From Salminus brasiliensis (taxonomy: Eukaryota; Chordata; Actinopteri; Characiformes; Bryconidae), in NCBI RefSeq assembly GCF_030463535.1, contig NC_132899.1:18809490-18873489 (forward strand): 64,000 nt of DNA, written 5' to 3'. Within the stretch, counting starts at the first letter, position 1, and each line of letters starts with the position of its first letter. Shown piece after piece: positions 59,166 through 64,000 of the stretch. Below the pieces are notes generated by a model. The model had not been told where the DNA came from, ran no database searches, and worked only from the letters and a program-made list of their open reading frames with translations. The translations under genes were made by a program, and so were the position numbers.

Positions 59166-60671
59166 ATAGAAATGTATAACTCTTTTTACAGTTTGAGTAA
59201 CAACCTCCTGTGGTGCAATACTGCTTCAAGTCCCTGTTATTTCGGGGTCGTAAGGAACTGTGGATAACTGTGATTGTCTCCATTAGTTCTAGTCTCATGG
59301 AAGCACATTATTCTGTCTGCAGTAAGTAGGATGTGCCTAACCAGGCATATTAAGGCTGTTAAAATGGTTCTGTAGCAAGCACCGTTGCCAGCAATCAGAC
59401 CAATCATGGTTATTTTTTCCTGATTTTTTTTTTAAGTTCATATGATTGAGTTTGATGTACAGTTTACTCAGTATACTCTTGATTATACACATTGCAGTTC
59501 ATGGTCTTTAACTCTAAACATGTTTGTTGTATTAAATTCCCCTTCAATTTCTCTTCTTATCAAGGTATTCATGAATAACGTCTTTTTTTTAACTATTAAA
59601 ATGCTAATGTTTAACTGCAGTACCAATTGTTTTGTTCGGTTGGACTATATAGCCATTTTAGAGCTTTAGCACAGTACACGAGTTGTAAAATAGCCAGTGT
59701 GAATTCAAAAGGATTTTGGGATTTTTTTTTTTTTTTCTCATGTGATCAAATACAGATTTCTTTTCTGAGTTTTGCTGTTTGTGGTCCATGCTGATATATG
59801 AGCAGAGTTCTAGTCAAAACTCTTTCTGCATATGTCCCAGTTTAGATTGAGTGCGTAATTAATGCATGGTTTTATGATTTATGTAAACTTATTTGCTTGT
59901 GTGCCGGAGCTAGAAAGCTGGACTGAGGCCTTAAATAGAAATGGCCAGAAATGCAAACAACTGCAATTCACTTCATTTTTGGGACAGGCGTATTAGTAAC
60001 TTTTTGCAGAGTAAGAGTCTACAGCTCCTATTTTATCCATCACTCATGTCATGGGGTCTGTGGTCATACGTGACCACATCATTATAGAGTATTATACCTA
60101 CAGAACTCCTCAAATAGCCAGCTGTTTCCACAGCTGCAGATACAACGTTTGCAACATGCTACTGGTTTCCTACTTTCATGAATCCATGTCCGATCACTTC
60201 TGACGAAGACTTCCTAAAGTAACCTACTGATAACCGTCTGGTGTTGAAATGAGTTCTGACAAATCTTTTTGAGCTGCACCACACTTCAGTCAGGTAGCTG
60301 CTTCCAAAGTCGTACAAAATACAACATGCAAATCCTGATCATAAAGAGATTATTCATGTTGAGCACAGTTTAAAAAAACAGTGCTTATTATTGGAACTGG
60401 TGACCTTTTATTGAGCTTAATGATCAGCAGGATCACGTCTTACTCTGCTGTAACACTGACCTTCTGGAAGTACACATTCACTATATTTGAGGTTTGTGTG
60501 GCCTGGTGGAAGTGATCTGTAAAATCAAATTAGGTGTAAACTTGGGTGCATCGTCCCTCATAGTAGTAAATATATACACATTAACTTTAACTGTACATAA
60601 AGGTTACATACATCACTGCACTGTTTGCAATGTACAGGTTAACATAAGTAACCTCTCTTTACATTGCTATT

Positions 60672-60674
<3 letters not shown>

Positions 60675-60764
<90 letters not shown>
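60675..60764. repeat. (AT)n microsatellite
   Basis: Forty-five uninterrupted AT units. Confidence 0.99.
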
Positions 60765-60766
<2 letters not shown>

Positions 60767-61092
60767 CACTGGAAAGATGTCAATTCAGTGTAGTGTGAGT
60801 TGGGAGAAGTCTTTGGTGGGTGCAGTGTGACTGAGCAGAGGTCACAGTTCCAGTAAGTAGGTGCAGGGTGAGTTTGTATTGGTTGGAGGTATCATGAGAT
60901 ATCTTGTGTGATGAGACTGGACTGATACACCGTCCTGCAATCTAAATGATCAAAGAAATGGCAGCATTCATCATGACTCGTACACTTAGACTTTGTATAA
61001 AGACATTGGTAGGTAACACCTTTAAATTCCTTTTTAGTCTTATTTGGTGATTTGGAGCCCTTGTGGTCACTGAGAACTGTGAGTCAGGTAAG

Positions 61093-61107
61093 CCACCAGA
61101 GGGCTCT
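61093..61107 (+). promoter_or_regulatory. CTCF-like motif
   Basis: CCACCAGAGGGCTCT is a near-consensus CTCF core (CCASYAGRKGGCRS). Occupancy is unknown. Confidence 0.45.
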
Positions 61108-61809
61108 CAGGCACACTTTTTCATGTCTTACAGTAACCAGAACACCAACCTACAAATCAAAAAGCAGCCGGCAATCCAACCGACACATCCATCCTACAAC
61201 AGCCGGCACACCAACTGACACATCGCGAACCAACATTCAGGGTCTTCATCGAGCTCCAGCATGTTGGGTTTTTTTTTTTGCAGCGGAAGGCACTGAAGCT
61301 GCTGAGGTCCAGCTCCCAGATCTTCAGGTTGAACCTGATCTCCTTCACGTACACCTCCTGAGCAACGTACATCAATGTCTTCCCCCTGGATGAATGGTTC
61401 TCTCTTGCGAAGAGCTCTTTAAAGAACCATTTAAAGGAAACCTAAAGGGTTCCACTCTTGTTCCACTCGCTTTTGAGTCAGACATCCCCTTTTTGCAACA
61501 AGTGAACAAGAGAGAGCAGAGAACCTTTCAAAAGTTTTAATAAACGTCCATCTATGGCAGTGTCTAGGAAGAACCCTTAAATTAGTAAAGCACCTTTTCG
61601 CGTGTCAGTAAGGTAGGACGCGTAGTGACCTGCAGAAGTGTTTTTCAGATGTAGGTCATTCATCACTGTACTGTCCAGGGTCACAGGGTCCAGATTCATC
61701 ATTTAGATTCATATATTGTAATTAATGTATACCTGAGATGTGATCACGTGTGTTTTTCTCTACAGTTTTTTTTCTGGGCGCTGTCGGGGGCGGGGTTGAC
61801 ACACCGAGC

Positions 61810-61861
61810 GCGTTTTTACGCATTTTGTGCGTTTTTACGCATTTTGTGCGTTTTTACGCAC
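61810..61861. repeat. 19-bp tandem repeat, 2.7 copies
   Basis: GCGTTTTTACGCATTTTGT repeated twice perfectly, then GCGTTTTTACGCA. Each unit contains a small inverted repeat, GCGT and ACGC. Confidence 0.95.
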
Positions 61862-63077
61862 GATGCACAAAACAAGGAAAATGTTGGTAAAATACATGTA
61901 ACCAGCCTTTTGTCTTCTCTTTGTGCTGTAACGTGTTGATAAGCGTGTCGATACATGCTTCACCACCAACATGCAGCGCTACCAATGTGAGGAATACCTA
62001 ATCTCCTCTAAAGCCAATAAAGCATGAGCTTAACTGTAGCAATTTAACTGCATTGATTTCCAGTAGATTATAATCTATTATATTCACATTTAATTTATTT
62101 ATTTTTGGTTGTGTTTTCAACACTGGTTTGTTGGTCAACCAGCGTGAATCAGGGGATCTATATTTTTAGGATGAAATCTGAGGACTAACACATTTAAACA
62201 GTAAAAGCCTAAATACTGTCACTAACAAATATTTACCTTTCTGAGCCAGCCTCTTCCTCTTGCAGTGCAATACTCTCTGGTTTAAGCTCAAAAAATCATT
62301 TAAAATTCTGTAGAATCATTACTAGTATTATTTATTTGGCTTGTATATACTGTACCATATGGTACATATTATTTACACATTATTTTCTTCATTTTTAGGA
62401 CTAGGAAGTCAATAATAAGGTTTCAGTTCCAATACATTTACTCTTTATTATTTAACTACTTATTTTGGCCAGTCCAGCAATGGATGTATCTTAAAAACAG
62501 AGTACAGTTAGTCTTAAGCATAGTGACACGTCCCTTATTTTTGCTAATGGTTAAAAGGTACAGTACCTGCCTCATATTATGGCAGATGAAGGGGAACTGG
62601 ACCTGTGTGGAAAAGGCAGAAACGATTATATCACCTTGAACTAAAAAGCATCATAAACAGACTGGTCTCTATTTACTAGTCGAAGTGTCAGCTGCTTAAA
62701 GATGTGCCTGTTGGTTTGCATGCTACGATCCAACTCCAGTTAAGGTTTCAGTTTTTTTTTTTTTTTTTAGCGTTGTAGGGATTATTATTAATTTTTTAAT
62801 TTAGGTTTTATTTGTAAAAAAGTGAACATGTTATGCTACCTGGGTTTTATTCACATTAAAATAGTTAATCGATGCATTTAAACCGACTATAATTTCCAGT
62901 TGATTATTTTGGTTTCGGGACTTTTACTTTGAAACTGAAGACCTGAGTTAGGTAGTCGTCAGCTTCCCTCTTTACTTTCAACTGTTGGGCTCGTATCCTG
63001 CGCTGACAGCGGTGCTGGTAGTGAGAGCTGAATGAATGGTGGTGCTCAGCTGTGTTGAACAGGTTTCTTGTACTGAA

Positions 63078-63145
63078 ATGGCTGTGCAACGCCGAGGAAA
63101 CGTTAAAAACCCCGACTCTAGCGCCATTGAGAAAAAAATTAAAAG
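63078..63145 (+). CDS. ogfod3: ogfod3-like exon 1
   Basis: ATG context GAAATGG, basic N-terminal peptide, ends AAAAG|GTAACA with two bases of an Arg codon. The intron that follows (63146-63521) contains a (GT)28 tract at 63401-63456. Confidence 0.72.
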
Positions 63146-63396
63146 GTAACACTTCATTTGAGTTTTCTCTGCTTGGCTCAGGGGTCTTACAGCATGTCTG
63201 CAAAACAGAGCTTGACTTTTCATGCTTAGGAAAGCCCACAAACATTTCCAAGAATAAAGCCAAAGAAAACGTCTAGCTAATGTTATTGTCTATTTAGATG
63301 CATGATCACTGTGTAGAGTCTGTACCTGTATGTTCAGTCCTGTATATTAGCTACCTGTAGACAGGCTGTGTTGATCTGTAATCTAGAAAGTGTTGG

Positions 63397-63458
<62 letters not shown>

Positions 63459-63733
63459 CAGAGGCTGGTTGATGTATTTGTGTGTCTATGTTTCTGCCCT
63501 GCTGTTGAATTCTTTGAGTAGGGCTAATGCACAGAGGCAGGCCTTAAGTTGGAGAAGCTACATGATGGTCCTGCTGCTGCTGACCGGCATCAGTGCTGCA
63601 GTGCTGTGGCTCTATATGAGCCTGAGTGATGATATCACTGAGACCCTGGTTTCACGAGGGGAAGTCCTGACTGAGCCCAGATTATTCCTGGTCCAGTGCT
63701 CTGAAGATTATGAAAACTACAAGCGCTTTCCAG
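63078..63733 (+). CDS. ogfod3: ogfod3-like, 2-oxoglutarate and iron-dependent oxygenase domain protein 3 (first two coding exons, 3' cut)
   Basis: Exon 1 (63078-63145) gives MAVQRRGNVKNPDSSAIEKK then IK and two bases of Arg. Exon 2 (63522-63733) completes it and gives RANAQRQALSWRSYMMVLLL, a hydrophobic segment to WLYMSL, then VSRGEVLTEPRLFLVQCSED and YENYKRFPG. This is a short basic cytosolic N-terminus, one signal-anchor helix and the start of a lumenal part: a type II membrane protein. The MAxQRR start and the CSEDYE-RF block match my memory of OGFOD3. The catalytic double-stranded beta-helix with its iron ligands lies beyond the window, so function is family inference. Splice phases agree (GT-AG). 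Identity would be lost if the next exons do not encode a prolyl-4-hydroxylase-like domain. Confidence 0.7.
63401..63456. repeat. (GT)n microsatellite
   Basis: Twenty-eight GT units inside the first ogfod3 intron, 65 bases before the acceptor. Confidence 0.99.
63522..63733 (+). CDS. ogfod3: ogfod3-like exon 2, transmembrane anchor
   Basis: Acceptor TTGAGTAG; encodes the signal-anchor helix YMMVLLLLTGISAAVLWLYM and the start of the lumenal part; ends with one base of Gly before GTAGTG. Confidence 0.75.
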
Positions 63734-63796
63734 GTAGTGTTAAAGAACTCTCTACATTTACATCTGAAATGAAATGGTGCATGTTACTGGTCTGTA

Positions 63797-64000
63797 CAGT
63801 GTGTGCAGAATTATTAGGCAAGTTGTATTTGAGATGATTCTTTTTATTATTGAACAACAACTATATTCTCAATCAACCCAAAAGACTCAAATATCAAAGC
63901 TTAATATTTTTGGAAGTTGGAGTGGGTTTTTAGAGTTGGCTATCTTAGGAGGATATCTGTTTGTGCAGGTTACTATTACTGTGCAGAATTATTAGGCAAC
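63797..64000 (+). mobile_element. left end of a Tc1/mariner-like transposon, cut by the window
   Basis: It starts after a TA dinucleotide (63795-63796) with CAGTGTGTGCAGAATTATTA. The 19-mer GTGCAGAATTATTAGGCAA is present twice, at 63803-63821 and 63981-63999, a direct repeat 178 bases apart. This is the double-repeat end (IR/DR) layout of some Tc1-like elements, and I recognise the sequence from fish genomes. The transposase and right end lie outside. Confidence 0.8.

Larger units (their letters stand above)
59166..63077. other. intergenic DNA between psmd11 and ogfod3
   Basis: AT-rich. It holds (AT)n at 60675-60764, a CTCF-like motif at 61093-61107, a coding-like stretch on the minus strand at 61260-61400, AAAGGTTCTTT-type repeat DNA at about 61395-61590, a 19-bp tandem repeat at 61810-61861 and a poly-T run near 62752-62770. 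No complete gene is recognised. Confidence 0.75.

Overview
This is vertebrate, almost certainly teleost, genomic DNA. The genes are split by GT-AG introns (one is GC-AG). Non-coding DNA is AT-rich and full of CA/GT, CT and AT microsatellites. The interspersed repeats are of fish type: tRNA-derived SINEs, Tc1-like transposon relics, and short inverted-repeat elements with an AAAGGTTCTTT theme. There is no bacterial, phage, CRISPR or viral content. The repeat mix recalls otophysan fishes (characins, catfishes), but the species cannot be fixed from the window.

Layout: (1) 1-40,684, + strand: the last seven coding exons of myo1d (unconventional myosin Id), covering the end of the motor, two IQ motifs and the TH1 membrane-binding tail. 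The earlier motor exons lie left of the window. Introns of 14.6, 4.4 and 18.5 kb hold most of the repeats and several candidate regulatory elements. (2) About 40,685-46,380: myo1d 3' UTR and intergenic DNA with DNA-transposon relics. (3) About 46,380-52,900, - strand: cdk5r1 (p35, the activator of CDK5), with an intact single-exon 304-residue reading frame, an inferred 3.1-kb 3' UTR and an inferred 5' UTR intron. (4) 53,723 to about 59,165, + strand: psmd11 (proteasome lid subunit Rpn6), complete in twelve coding exons giving 422 residues, with an inferred intron placed immediately after the stop codon. (5) 59,170-63,077: intergenic. (6) 63,078 to the window end, + strand: the first two coding exons of a gene that best matches ogfod3, followed by the left end of a Tc1/mariner-like transposon that runs off the window.

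The neighbours are unrelated in function: a membrane-associated motor linked to left-right asymmetry, a neuronal kinase activator, a housekeeping proteasome subunit and a membrane-anchored 2-oxoglutarate oxygenase. Their order is what matters. myo1d and cdk5r1 converge, as in human 17q11.2. psmd11 is head-to-head with cdk5r1 here, whereas in human (from memory) both lie on the same strand.

I did not find a previously undescribed gene system. The observations most worth checking are a tandem pair of RFX X-box-like motifs in a myo1d intron, a possible alternative last exon of myo1d, the GC-AG intron and stop-adjacent intron of psmd11, the flipped psmd11 orientation, and a 39-bp tandem array abutting a myo1d splice acceptor.
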